From the NCBI RefSeq assembly GCF_014268655.2, contig NZ_JABWQX020000001.1, positions 4,295,261 through 4,359,260 of the forward strand: 64,000 nucleotides of DNA. Direction: 5' to 3'. The stretch comes from Pseudomonas marvdashtae. Lineage in GTDB: Bacteria > Pseudomonadota > Gammaproteobacteria > Pseudomonadales > Pseudomonadaceae. The notes under the pieces are model-generated. The model was not told the DNA's origin. It made no database searches and saw only the letters and a list, made by a program, of their open reading frames with translations. The translations under genes were made by a program, and so were the position numbers. Position 1 is the first letter of the stretch. The number at the start of each line of letters is the position of its first letter. Below, in pieces: positions 55,516 through 64,000 of the stretch.

Positions 55516-56673
55516 ATGCAATTCAAGCCAGCTGTTACCGCTCTGGTTACTGCCATCGCCCTGGCATCGCTGCTCAGCGGATGTAAAAAGGAAGAGGCGG
55601 CACCTGCCGCACCGCCCCCTCAGGTCGGCGTTGTAACCCTCAAGACCCAACCCTTTACCTTGACCTCGGAACTGCCGGGCCGCACCAGCGCGTTCCGCGT
55701 CGCGGAAGTACGGCCACAGGTCAACGGGATCATTCTCAAGCGCCTGTTCAAGGAAGGCGCCGACGTCAAGGCCGGCCAACAGCTGTACCAGATCGACCCA
55801 GCCGTCTATGAAGCTACCCTCAAGAGCGCCGAGGCGAACCTGCGTTCCACCAAGTCGATTTCCGACCGCTACAAGCAGTTGGTGGACGAACAGGCCGTCA
55901 GCCGCCAGGAATACGACACCGCCGTGGCCAATCGCCTGGAGTCGGAAGCCAATCTGCAGACGGCCCAGATCAACGTGCGCTACACCAAGGTCTATGCACC
56001 GATCTCCGGTCGTATCGGTCGCTCCTCGGTCACCGAGGGTGCGCTGGTCAGTAACGGCCAAGCCGATGCGCTGGCGACTATCCAGCAGTTGGACCCAATC
56101 TACGTCGACGTAACGCAGAGCTCCGTCGAGCTGTTGCAACTGCGCCGTGAACTCGAAAGCGGCCGCCTGCAAAAGGCTGGCGACAACGCCGCCATGGTCA
56201 AGCTGACCCTGGAAGACGGCAGCCAGTACCCGCACGAGGGCAAGCTGGAATTTTCCGAGGTGTCGGTTGACCAGACCACCGGTTCGGTGACCTTGCGCGC
56301 CGTGTTCCCAAACCCTGACCACACGCTGCTGCCAGGCATGTTCGTTCATGCGCAACTGCAGGCCGGCGTGAACAGCGCGGCGATCCTCGCGCCGCAGCAA
56401 GGCGTGACCCGCGACCTCAAGGGCATGCCGACCGCATTGGTCGTGGGTGCGGACAACAAGGTCGAGCTGCGCCAGCTCAAGGCCAGCCGTACCGTGGGCA
56501 GTCAGTGGCTGATCGAAGACGGCCTCAAGGCCGGCGATCGCTTGATTACCGAAGGATTGCAGTACGTGCGGCCAGGGGTGGAAGTCAAAGCCACCGAAGC
56601 CACCAACGTTGGCGCAAAGAACCCGGCCCCCGCTCAGGCAGCTGACAAAGCCGCCGGCGGCAAAGGGGAGTAA
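55516..56673 (+). CDS. emhA: RND pump periplasmic adaptor EmhA/TtgA (MexA type)
   Basis: Membrane-fusion protein linking the inner-membrane pump to the outer-membrane channel. The 385-aa lipoprotein has the lipobox LLSGC (Cys23), the lipoyl halves (GRTSAFRVAEVRPQVNGII, key part VRPQVNGI), an alpha-hairpin (about 95-165), and beta-barrel segments (LPGMFVHAQL). The C-terminal tail is Ala/Lys rich. First gene of emhABC; three bases separate it from emhB. Confidence 0.94.
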   Translation: MQFKPAVTALVTAIALASLLSGCKKEEAAPAAPPPQVGVVTLKTQPFTLTSELPGRTSAFRVAEVRPQVNGIILKRLFKEGADVKAGQQLYQIDPAVYEATLKSAEANLRSTKSISDRYKQLVDEQAVSRQEYDTAVANRLESEANLQTAQINVRYTKVYAPISGRIGRSSVTEGALVSNGQADALATIQQLDPIYVDVTQSSVELLQLRRELESGRLQKAGDNAAMVKLTLEDGSQYPHEGKLEFSEVSVDQTTGSVTLRAVFPNPDHTLLPGMFVHAQLQAGVNSAAILAPQQGVTRDLKGMPTALVVGADNKVELRQLKASRTVGSQWLIEDGLKAGDRLITEGLQYVRPGVEVKATEATNVGAKNPAPAQAADKAAGGKGE

Positions 56674-56676
56674 ACC

Positions 56677-59600
56677 ATGTCGAAATTCTTTATCGACCGT
56701 CCGATTTTCGCCTGGGTGATCGCCTTGGTGATCATGCTGGTCGGTGCTCTATCGATCCTCAAGTTGCCGATCAACCAATACCCGAGCATCGCGCCGCCAG
56801 CCATTGCGATCCAGGTGACTTACCCAGGCGCGTCCGCACAAACCGTGCAGGACACCGTGGTCCAGGTCATTGAGCAACAGCTCAACGGCATCGACAACCT
56901 GCGTTATGTATCGTCGGAAAGTAACTCCGACGGCAGCATGACCATTACCGCGACCTTCGAGCAGGGCACCAACTCCGATACTGCGCAGGTCCAGGTGCAG
57001 AACAAGCTGAACCTGGCCACCCCGCTGCTGCCGCAAGAAGTGCAACAACAGGGCATCCGCGTGACCAAGGCGGTGAAGAACTTCCTGATGGTGATCGGCG
57101 TGGTGTCGCGCGACGGCAGCATGTCCAAGGACGACCTGTCCAACTACATCGTGTCCAACATGCAGGACCCGATCTCGCGCACCGCGGGTGTCGGTGACTT
57201 CCAAGTCTTCGGCGCCCAGTACGCGATGCGGATCTGGCTCGACCCGGCCAAGTTGAACAATTTCAGCCTGACCCCGGTGGACGTGAGAACCGCCATCGCC
57301 GCGCAGAACGTGCAGGTTTCATCCGGCCAACTCGGCGGCTTGCCCGCCCTGCCCGGCCAACAACTGAACGCCACCATCATCGGCAAGACCCGTCTGCAGA
57401 CCGCCGAACAGTTCAAGGCGATCCTGCTCAAGGTCAACCCGGACGGTTCGCAAGTGCGCGTCGGCGACGTGGCCGATGTGGGCCTGGGCGGTGAAAACTA
57501 CAGCATCAGCGCCCAGTTCAACGGTTCCCCGGCATCCGGCCTGGCGGTGAAACTGGCCAACGGCGCCAACGCCCTCGACACGGCAAAGGCCCTGCGCAAA
57601 ACCATCGACGATCTCAAGCCGTTCTTCCCGCAAGGCATGGAAGTGGTGTTCCCGTATGACACCACGCCGGTGGTGAGCGAATCGATCAAGGGTGTGGTTG
57701 AAACCCTGGTCGAAGCGGTCGTGCTGGTATTCCTGGTGATGTTCCTTTTCCTGCAGAACTTCCGCGCCACCATCATCACTACGATGACGGTGCCGGTGGT
57801 ATTGCTGGGTACCTTTGGGATCCTCGCGGCGTTTGGCTTCAGCATCAACACCCTGACCATGTTCGGCATGGTGCTGGCCATCGGCTTGCTGGTGGACGAT
57901 GCCATTGTCGTGGTGGAGAACGTCGAACGGGTGATGAGTGAAGAAGGCCTGTCGCCCAAGGAAGCCACCAAGAAATCCATGGGCCAGATCCAGGGCGCCT
58001 TGGTGGGCATTGCCCTGGTGCTCTCGGCGGTACTGCTGCCGATGGCATTCTTCAGCGGTTCCACCGGCGTGATCTACAAGCAGTTCTCCATCACCATCGT
58101 CTCGGCCATGGCCCTGTCGGTGCTGGTTGCCCTGATCTTCACCCCGGCCCTGTGCGCTACCATGCTCAAGGCCATTCCGAAGGGTGAGCACGGCACTCCG
58201 AAACGCGGCTTCTTCGGCTGGTTCAATCGCAATTTCGACCGCAGCGTCCGCAGCTACGAGCGCGGCGTGGGCAATATGCTCAAGCACAAGGCGCCGTACC
58301 TGCTGGCCTACCTGATCATCGTGGTCGGCATGGTCTGGCTGTTCACCCGCATCCCGACGGCGTTCCTGCCGGAAGAAGACCAGGGCGTACTGTTCGCCCA
58401 GGTGCAGACACCGGCCGGCTCCAGCGCCGAACGCACCCAGGTGGTGGTGGACAAGATGCGTGAGTTCCTGCTGCGTCCGAGCAAGGATGGCGGTGAAGGC
58501 GACGGCGTGGCTTCGGTGTTCACCGTGACCGGCTTCAACTTTGCCGGTCGTGGCCAGAGCTCCGGCATGGCCTTCATCATGCTGCGTCCGTGGGACGAGC
58601 GGAACGCCGACAACAGCGTGTCGAAAATCGCCGCGCGCGCCCAGCAGCACTTCTTCTCCTTCCGCGACGCCATGGTGTTCGCCTTCGCCCCGCCGGCGGT
58701 ATTGGAGCTGGGTAACGCTACCGGTTTCGACGTGTTCCTGCAGGACCGCGCCGGTATCGGCCACGACAAGTTGATGGAAGCCCGCAACCAGTTCCTGGGC
58801 ATGGCTTCGCAAAGCAAGATCCTGTCCCAGGTGCGTCCGAACGGCTTGAACGATGAACCGCAATATCAACTGGAAATCGACGACGAGAAAGCCAGCGCAC
58901 TGGGCATTACCCTCTCGGACATCAACAACACGCTATCGATTGCCCTGGGCAGTAGCTATGTGAACGACTTCATCGACCGTGGCCGGGTGAAGAAGGTGTA
59001 CATACAAGGCCAGCCGGGCGCCCGCATGAGCCCGGAAGACCTGAAGAAGTGGTACGTGCGCAACAGCGCCGGGACCATGGTGCCGTTCACCGCGTTTGCC
59101 AAGGGTGAATGGATCTACGGCTCGCCAAAACTGGCCCGTTACAACGGCGTGGAAGCGATGGAAATCCTCGGTGCCCCGGCTCCGGGTTACTCCACGGGTG
59201 AAGCCATGGCCGAAGTGGAAGCCATCGCCAAGAAACTGCCGGCCGGTGTCGGTATTTCCTGGACTGGCCTGTCGTACGAGGAACGCCTGTCGGGGTCCCA
59301 GGCGCCGGCGTTGTATGCGTTGTCGCTGCTTATGGTGTTCCTGTGCCTGGCGGCGCTGTATGAAAGCTGGTCGATTCCGATCGCGGTCATGCTCGTGGTA
59401 CCACTGGGGATCATCGGTGCCCTGCTGGCCACAAGCCTGCGCGGTTTGTCCAATGACGTGTACTTCCAGGTGGGCTTGTTGACGACCATCGGGCTGGCGG
59501 CGAAAAACGCCATCCTGATCGTGGAGTTCGCCAAGGAGCTCCATGAACAGGGCAAGACGTTGACGGAAGCCGCCATCGAAGCCTGTAGGATGCGTCTGCG

Positions 59601-59841
59601 ACCGATCATCATGACGTCCCTGGCGTTCGTCCTTGGTGTGGTCCCACTGGCGATCTCCACCGGTGCCGGCTCGGGCAGCCAGCACGCCATCGGTACCGGC
59701 GTGATTGGCGGTATGCTCACCGCGACCATCCTGGCAATCTTCTGGGTGCCCTTGTTCTTCGTGACGGTGTCGTCGATGGGTCGTCGCAAAAATATCGACC
59801 AGGACAACACTCCTGAAACTTCTAAAGAGGCTGGCCAATGA
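56677..59841 (+). CDS. emhB: RND multidrug efflux pump EmhB/TtgB (MexB type)
   Basis: Proton-driven inner-membrane transporter of drugs and aromatic hydrocarbons. The 1054-aa protein has the N-terminal start [22 protein letters not shown] (key part [13 protein letters not shown]), 12 membrane helices, the proton-relay Asp pair in [13 protein letters not shown], the relay Lys in [13 protein letters not shown], and two large periplasmic loops. The length equals MexB/TtgB. EmhB of P. fluorescens exports polycyclic aromatic hydrocarbons, which is the basis for the name. Confidence 0.95.
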   Translation: MSKFFIDRPIFAWVIALVIMLVGALSILKLPINQYPSIAPPAIAIQVTYPGASAQTVQDTVVQVIEQQLNGIDNLRYVSSESNSDGSMTITATFEQGTNSDTAQVQVQNKLNLATPLLPQEVQQQGIRVTKAVKNFLMVIGVVSRDGSMSKDDLSNYIVSNMQDPISRTAGVGDFQVFGAQYAMRIWLDPAKLNNFSLTPVDVRTAIAAQNVQVSSGQLGGLPALPGQQLNATIIGKTRLQTAEQFKAILLKVNPDGSQVRVGDVADVGLGGENYSISAQFNGSPASGLAVKLANGANALDTAKALRKTIDDLKPFFPQGMEVVFPYDTTPVVSESIKGVVETLVEAVVLVFLVMFLFLQNFRATIITTMTVPVVLLGTFGILAAFGFSINTLTMFGMVLAIGLLVDDAIVVVENVERVMSEEGLSPKEATKKSMGQIQGALVGIALVLSAVLLPMAFFSGSTGVIYKQFSITIVSAMALSVLVALIFTPALCATMLKAIPKGEHGTPKRGFFGWFNRNFDRSVRSYERGVGNMLKHKAPYLLAYLIIVVGMVWLFTRIPTAFLPEEDQGVLFAQVQTPAGSSAERTQVVVDKMREFLLRPSKDGGEGDGVASVFTVTGFNFAGRGQSSGMAFIMLRPWDERNADNSVSKIAARAQQHFFSFRDAMVFAFAPPAVLELGNATGFDVFLQDRAGIGHDKLMEARNQFLGMASQSKILSQVRPNGLNDEPQYQLEIDDEKASALGITLSDINNTLSIALGSSYVNDFIDRGRVKKVYIQGQPGARMSPEDLKKWYVRNSAGTMVPFTAFAKGEWIYGSPKLARYNGVEAMEILGAPAPGYSTGEAMAEVEAIAKKLPAGVGISWTGLSYEERLSGSQAPALYALSLLMVFLCLAALYESWSIPIAVMLVVPLGIIGALLATSLRGLSNDVYFQVGLLTTIGLAAKNAILIVEFAKELHEQGKTLTEAAIEACRMRLRPIIMTSLAFVLGVVPLAISTGAGSGSQHAIGTGVIGGMLTATILAIFWVPLFFVTVSSMGRRKNIDQDNTPETSKEAGQ

Positions 59842-61295
59842 GCAAGTCGCTACTTTCCCTGACCATCGCCGCCGTCGTGCTCAGCGGTTGCTCGCTGATT
59901 CCCGACTACCAGCGGCCCGAAGCACCGGTCGCGGCCCAGTACCCGCAAGGTCCGGCCTACGAGCCGGCCAAGGCACCCGGCCAAGCCGCTGCCGAGCAAG
60001 GCTGGAAACAGTTCTTCCATGACCCGGCGTTGCAGCAGCTGATCCAGGTCGCCCTGGAAAACAATCGCGACCTGCGTGTCGCGGCGCTGAACATCGATGC
60101 CTACGCCGCGCAATACCGCATCCAGCGTGCGGACCTGTTCCCGGCGGTCTCGGCCACGGGTTCCGGCAACCGTCAGCGGGTGCCGGCACGGGCCTCGCAA
60201 ACAGGTGAAGCAGCAATCACCAGTTCCTACTCGGCGACATTGGGCATCAGCGCCTATGAGCTGGATTTGTTCGGCCGCGTCCGCAGCCTGAGCGAGCAAG
60301 CGCTGCAAAACTACTTCGCCACCGAAGAAGCCCGCCACAGCACGCAGATCAGCCTGGTGGCCAACGTCGCCAACGCCTACCTGACCTGGCAGGCCGACAA
60401 GGAACTGCTCAAGCTGACCCAGGACACCCTGGGCACTTACGAGCAAAGCCTGAAGCTGACCTCGCGCAGCGCCGAAGTCGGCGTGGCCTCGGCCCTGGAC
60501 TTGAGCCAGGCACGTACGGCGGTGGAAAACGCCCGGGTGCAATTGGCCCGCTACACCCGCCAGGTGGCCCAGGATGAAAACAGCCTGACCCTGCTGCTGG
60601 GCACCGGCCTGCCGGCCAACCTGCGCACCCAACCGCTGAGCGATGACCTGCTCAGCGAAGTGCCGGCCGGGTTGCCGTCGGACCTGCTGCAACGTCGCCC
60701 GGACATCCTCCAGGCCGAACGCAACCTGCTGGCCGCCAACGCCAACATCGGCGCCGCGCGGGCCGCGTTCTTCCCGAGCATCAGCCTGACGGCCAACGCC
60801 GGCACCCTGAGTCCGGACCTGTCCGGCCTGTTCAAGGGCGGCTCGGGCACCTGGACCTTCGCTCCGCAAATCAACCTGCCGATCTTCAACGCCGGCAGCC
60901 TGCGGGCAAGCCTGGATTACGCCAAGATCCAGAAAGACATCAACGTGGCCAACTACGAGAAGTCGATTCAGACGGCATTCCAGGAAGTCTCCGACGGCCT
61001 GGCCGCGCGCCAAACCTACAACGAGCAGTTGCAGGCGCAGACCGACTTCGTCGCCGCCAACCAGGACTACTACCGCCTGGCCGAGCGGCGCTACCGCATC
61101 GGTGTCGATAGCAACCTGACCTTCCTCGACGCCCAGCGCCAGTTGTTCAGCGCGCAACAATCGCTGATCACTGACCGCCTTTCGCAGCTGACCAGCGAGG
61201 TCAATTTGTACAAGGCACTGGGCGGCGGTTGGAATGCCGAGACCGGCAAGCACGAGCCGATCGCGGAGAAAGCGCCAGAGACGAAGCTGTTTTGA
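59838..61295 (+). CDS. emhC: RND outer-membrane channel EmhC/TtgC (OprM type)
   Basis: TolC-like outer-membrane lipoprotein of the pump. The 485-aa protein has the lipobox VLSGC (Cys18) and the OprM pattern: [25 protein letters not shown] (key part [11 protein letters not shown]), two long helical repeats, and [22 protein letters not shown]. Translationally coupled to emhB by an ATGA overlap. A terminator follows. Confidence 0.94.
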   Translation: MSKSLLSLTIAAVVLSGCSLIPDYQRPEAPVAAQYPQGPAYEPAKAPGQAAAEQGWKQFFHDPALQQLIQVALENNRDLRVAALNIDAYAAQYRIQRADLFPAVSATGSGNRQRVPARASQTGEAAITSSYSATLGISAYELDLFGRVRSLSEQALQNYFATEEARHSTQISLVANVANAYLTWQADKELLKLTQDTLGTYEQSLKLTSRSAEVGVASALDLSQARTAVENARVQLARYTRQVAQDENSLTLLLGTGLPANLRTQPLSDDLLSEVPAGLPSDLLQRRPDILQAERNLLAANANIGAARAAFFPSISLTANAGTLSPDLSGLFKGGSGTWTFAPQINLPIFNAGSLRASLDYAKIQKDINVANYEKSIQTAFQEVSDGLAARQTYNEQLQAQTDFVAANQDYYRLAERRYRIGVDSNLTFLDAQRQLFSAQQSLITDRLSQLTSEVNLYKALGGGWNAETGKHEPIAEKAPETKLF

Positions 61296-61318
61296 TGGAT
61301 GCTTGAACGCTGAACACG

Positions 61319-61349
61319 AAGCCCACCGGAAGGTGGGCTTTTTGTTTTT
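61319..61349 (+). terminator. Terminator of emhABC
   Basis: AAGCCCACC and GGTGGGCTT around GGAA, then TTTTTGTTTTT. Confidence 0.9.
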
Positions 61350-61385
61350 AAGGATTAATAAGTCTCCGAGTTCAACACACAGCTC

Positions 61386-61520
61386 TGTGGCGAGGGGATT
61401 TACCCCCGCTGGGTTGCGCAGCAACCCCAAAAAGGCTCGATGCGAAAATCTGATGAACCGAGGCGGCGGGCGTATGAGGGGCTGCTACGCAGCCCAACGG
61501 GGATAAATCCCCTCGCCACA
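61386..61520. repeat. REPIN
   Basis: Inverted arms TGTGGCGAGGGGATTTACCC and GGATAAATCCCCTCGCCACA. Inner GGGTTGCGCAGCAACCCC folds as a second hairpin. It lies between the emhC terminator and the DUF6124 remnant. Confidence 0.88.
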
Positions 61521-61536
61521 ATACGGTCCGATTAAG

Positions 61537-61836
61537 CTAACGGGGATCGACGAGATCCAGCGCTCGATTGGCCAACAACTCACTCAAGTCGATCATCTGC
61601 ACCACGCCTAGCGCGACATGTCGCCGAGAGCCTTCCAGATCGAACGCCAGGTCGTTGACCATGGCACTGGCTGAGGCCAGGGTTTCGCTGAGATTTGCGA
61701 GTAGGCATTCGGTGTCGAGGGTATCGATGACGGTGAACACTTGGGTTGAGGTTTTGGGCTTGGGATCAGGGTGGGTGCCCAGATGGTAATCGAGTGCTCG
61801 GTCTGCGGCCTCTTGGAGCTTTTCTGGATCGGGGTC
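61537..61836 (-). pseudogene. 5'-truncated DUF6124 family gene
   Basis: The minus-strand frame encodes KLQEAADRALDYHLG, a spacer, then LLANLSETLASASAMVNDLAF and ALGVVQMIDLSELLANRALD to the stop at 61537, the conserved body of the Pseudomonas DUF6124 family. The usual N-terminal start (MxKPTPxPPE type) is missing: upstream of DDPDPEKLQEAA the frame runs into other sequence and a stop with no ATG. Only an internal GTG at 61740 could start a 67-aa product. The gene appears cut at its 5' end near a repeat-rich block. Confidence 0.65.
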
Positions 61837-62010
61837 GTCTATCGCTGCTGGAAGACCAGCACCGTGTACGACGAAAACGTGTATCTACAGGCCTTGCTCC
61901 GGCACGGTTCGCCTTTGACCGGCGAGCCGGACACAGCAAAACCGTGTTGACGGAAAGGCTCAGGGCGTGATGGCGGCCTGACAGCTCGCGGGACCTTGTT
62001 GACGGAGTAC

Positions 62011-62769
62011 ATATCCATTGCTGCGGCCACGGCTGCTGGCGGTTTCGCTCTTACAGCGACTCACTTTTATGAAGCGTAAAAGTAAGCAAAACGCTTTTGC
62101 CCCACCACTTGGCACCTCGCTTAGGCTCGGTGTGCCCGCACTCCGGCATTGCTCCGTGGGCCCGCCGCGAAGGGCCATCCATGGCCCAGCGCGGCTATCC
62201 CGGCATCCATGCCGGGATGCCCACTGCGCAATACCTGCGTTCGGCCAGCGTGGTTAATGGGGCGCCGAGATCAACGTCCACCGCGAGGCGGCCTGATAGC
62301 CGACCTGTTTCTTGATGGAATCGCGTTTCTCCTGTGAGAGCTTGCCCGGGATAACGATGGGTCAACTGGCATGGATGACGAAAGTACCTTGGTACTTCAT
62401 TCCCACGGGAAATGCCGCTTTCTAGAGCACACCAAAACTCGTGGCGAGGGAGCTTGCTCCCGCTCGGCTGCGCAGCAGTCGTAAAAAACCACCCTGCGGT
62501 TTTCCAGATACACCTTGCTGAATGGTTTTGGGTCTGCTGCGCAGCCCAGCGGGAGCAAGCTCCCTCGCCACGGGGGTATCGTTTTCCTTAAGTGCAGCAG
62601 CAACGCTGCGGACTCGTCGCAAGCAGACTCACTCACAGGGGAAACGCGGACTCACCACGAACCAGGTCGGCTCTAAGGCCGCCTCGTGGCGGACGTTGAT
62701 CTCGGCGCCCCATTAACCACGCTGGCCGAACGCGAAACCGCCAGCAGTCATCACCGCAGCAATGGATAT
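62011..62769. repeat. Composite long inverted repeat with nested insertions
   Basis: The right arm, 62663-62769, is continuous. Its complement on the left is split into 62011-62048 (38 nt, about 4-5 mismatches) and 62237-62307 (71 nt, about 4 mismatches). A block of about 190 bp (62049-62236) interrupts the left arm. The central part between the arms holds a REPIN. No transposase gene is present. The inserted block has the CTTTTATGAAGCGTAAAAGT / CGGCATCCATGCCGGGATGC type of dispersed Pseudomonas repeat. Confidence 0.78.
62441..62571. repeat. REPIN inside the long inverted repeat
   Basis: Arms GTGGCGAGGGAGCTTGCTCC and GGAGCAAGCTCCCTCGCCAC; the loop includes GGTCTGCTGCGCAGC-type symmetry. Confidence 0.88.
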
Positions 62770-63040
62770 ATACCCAGAACAAGCGCCCCCACCATTCGCT
62801 CATTTTTTGCCGTTCGATAATCGCCCAAAACCCGCAAACGGCAATTGAACCGATCCCGACCCGCGCTTCACCATCGCTCGCACAAAACCAATAACAACAG
62901 GTTCGACGCCATGCCCAGACGCCCCGCCTCGCCCGGCTGATCCCCGATCGCCCAAACGACCCTCGCTACACCCGACCGCTTGCACCTCAAAAGTGCGGCA
63001 ACGACTCGCTTCGTCCACAAAAAAACAAGAGACAACGCCC
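62770..63040 (+). other. Upstream region of the OprD porin gene
   Basis: About 270 bp between the repeat zone and the porin start. No gene or clear operator was recognised; a ribosome-binding AAGAGA precedes the ATG at 63041. Confidence 0.35.
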
Positions 63041-64000
63041 ATGAAGCCCACACAATATTTGCTCCCCAGCCTCATCGCCGTCGCCCTGTCAGGCGTTGCC
63101 CTACCGGTATTGTCGGCGGAATCAGGGTTCGTCGAAGATGCGAAAGCCACCCTGAACCTGCGCAACTTCTACCTCAACCGCAACTTCACCAACCCGAACA
63201 ATGCCCAGGGCAAAGCCGAAGAGTGGACCCAGAGTTTCATCCTCGACGCCAAGTCCGGTTTCACCCAAGGCACGGTCGGTTTCGGCGTGGACGTGCTCGG
63301 CCTGTACTCGGTCAAACTCGACGGCGGTCGTGGCACGGCCGGCACACAATTGCTGCCGGTGCACGACGACGGTCGCCCAGCCGATGACTTCGGCCGCTTG
63401 GGCGTCGCGCTCAAGGCCAAGGTCTCGAAAACCGAGTTGAAAGTCGGCGAATGGATGCCGGTGCTGCCGATCCTGCGTTCCGACGACGGTCGTTCCCTGC
63501 CCCAGACCTTCCGTGGCGGCCAGGTGACTTCGACCGAAATCAACGGCCTGACCCTTTATGGCGGCCAGTTCCGCGCCAACAGCCCGCGGAACGACGCGAG
63601 CATGGAAGACATGTCGATGAACGGCCGCGGCGCGTTCACCTCCGACCGCTTCAACTTCGGCGGCGGCGAATACGCCTTCAACGAAAAACGCACCCAGGTA
63701 GGCGTCTGGTACGCGGAACTGTCCGACATCTACCAGCAGCAATATTTCAACCTGACCCACAGCCAACCCATGGGTGACTGGACCCTGGGCGCCAACCTCG
63801 GTTATTTCACTGGCAAGGAAAATGGCAGCGCGTTGGCCGGCGACCTGGACAACAAAACCGCGTTCGCGATGCTCTCGGCCAAACACGGCGGCAACACCTT
63901 CTACGTCGGCCTGCAGAAAGTCGGCGGCGACGATGGCTGGATGCGCGTCAACGGCACCAGCGGCGGCACCCTGGCGAACGACAGCTACAACTCCAGCTAT
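63041..64000 (+). CDS. OprD family outer-membrane porin (3' partial)
   Basis: A substrate-specific beta-barrel porin. The frame runs off the window after 320 codons; the family is about 420-450 aa, so roughly a quarter is missing. It begins with a signal peptide (about 1-26, cleaved after LSA) followed by GFVEDAKATLNLRNFYLNRNF, the OprD hallmark. EWTQSFILDAKSGFTQGTVGFGVDVLGLYSVKLDGG (key part GFGVDVLGLYSVKLDG) and LKVGEWMPVLPILRSDDGRSLPQTFRGG (key part PILRSDDGRSLPQTF) are further family blocks. Which substrate (basic amino acids, aromatic acids, others) cannot be told from this part. Confidence 0.93.
   Translation, partial: MKPTQYLLPSLIAVALSGVALPVLSAESGFVEDAKATLNLRNFYLNRNFTNPNNAQGKAEEWTQSFILDAKSGFTQGTVGFGVDVLGLYSVKLDGGRGTAGTQLLPVHDDGRPADDFGRLGVALKAKVSKTELKVGEWMPVLPILRSDDGRSLPQTFRGGQVTSTEINGLTLYGGQFRANSPRNDASMEDMSMNGRGAFTSDRFNFGGGEYAFNEKRTQVGVWYAELSDIYQQQYFNLTHSQPMGDWTLGANLGYFTGKENGSALAGDLDNKTAFAMLSAKHGGNTFYVGLQKVGGDDGWMRVNGTSGGTLANDSYNSSY

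Noticed and set aside
61839..62030. 63-codon minus-strand frame upstream of the DUF6124 remnant
   Set aside because: Lies in repeat-type sequence, has no clear ribosome-binding site, and appears to be non-coding repeat DNA.
62018..62337. Several overlapping plus-strand frames in the repeat zone
   Set aside because: They are translations of dispersed repeat DNA that stay open by composition.
62980..63387. Plus-strand frame overlapping the start of the porin gene
   Set aside because: The OprD signal peptide and hallmark motifs are in a different frame, which continues to the window end.

Overview
The window looks like chromosomal DNA of a Pseudomonas of the P. fluorescens complex. Supporting signs are the high-GC coding style, an emhABC/ttgABC-type RND pump with a TtgR-like operator, a PhaG transacylase, an OprD porin, PcpS next to a dienelactone hydrolase, a two-ATP-cone NrdA, and many REP/REPIN palindromes with GTGGCGAGGG arms. 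No phage, plasmid or CRISPR locus is seen.

Layout. 1-7.7 kb: dienelactone hydrolase (5' end outside the window), the phosphopantetheinyl transferase, an RstAB-like two-component pair, and nrdA behind two NrdR boxes and a DnaA box. 7.9-10.9 kb: flgBCDE on the minus strand behind a sigma-54 promoter. 11.1-11.5 kb: a Tyr/Gly/Arg-rich lipoprotein. 11.6-21.6 kb: the most striking locus, a guanidine-assimilation operon. A sigma-54 promoter and a guanidine-I (ykkC) riboswitch precede an ABC importer, the two DUF1989 proteins (carboxyguanidine deiminase), a guanidine/urea carboxylase and allophanate hydrolase. A second riboswitch of a different class, guanidine-II (mini-ykkC), lies inside the operon just before the carboxylase.

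21.7-24.7 kb: a degenerate GGDEF protein that keeps an I-site, a CWC-type Cys-rich protein, RsuA and PhaG. 24.8-30 kb: tRNA-Gly(CCC), then three toxin-antitoxin pairs (HipBA, HigBA, HicAB) interleaved with an Lrp/LysE pair, which looks like an accessory insertion zone. 30-32.4 kb: an iron-permease-like protein, then an SDR, a DUF4142 protein and a possible 52-aa protein. 32.8-36.3 kb: an alpha-oxoamine synthase paired with an MFS exporter, convergent with an iron alcohol dehydrogenase. 36.5-41.8 kb: a SIR2-like DUF4917 protein, DJ-1/PfpI, a methyltransferase, and a LemA/TPM gene set. 42-50.9 kb: BglX, ClsB and YceI, a serine hydrolase, an acyl-CoA-dehydrogenase-like protein, olsBA (ornithine lipid synthesis) and ACP phosphodiesterase. 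51-53.6 kb: an ArsR/MFS/old-yellow-enzyme operon with palindromic operators. 53.8 kb: an AT-richer orphan gene. 54.6-61.3 kb: emhR-emhABC. 61.3-63 kb: a repeat-rich zone with a truncated DUF6124 gene, two REPINs and a nested long inverted repeat. 63.0 kb to the end: an OprD-family porin cut by the window edge.

All calls come from reading the sequence and remembered family features. No database search was run.
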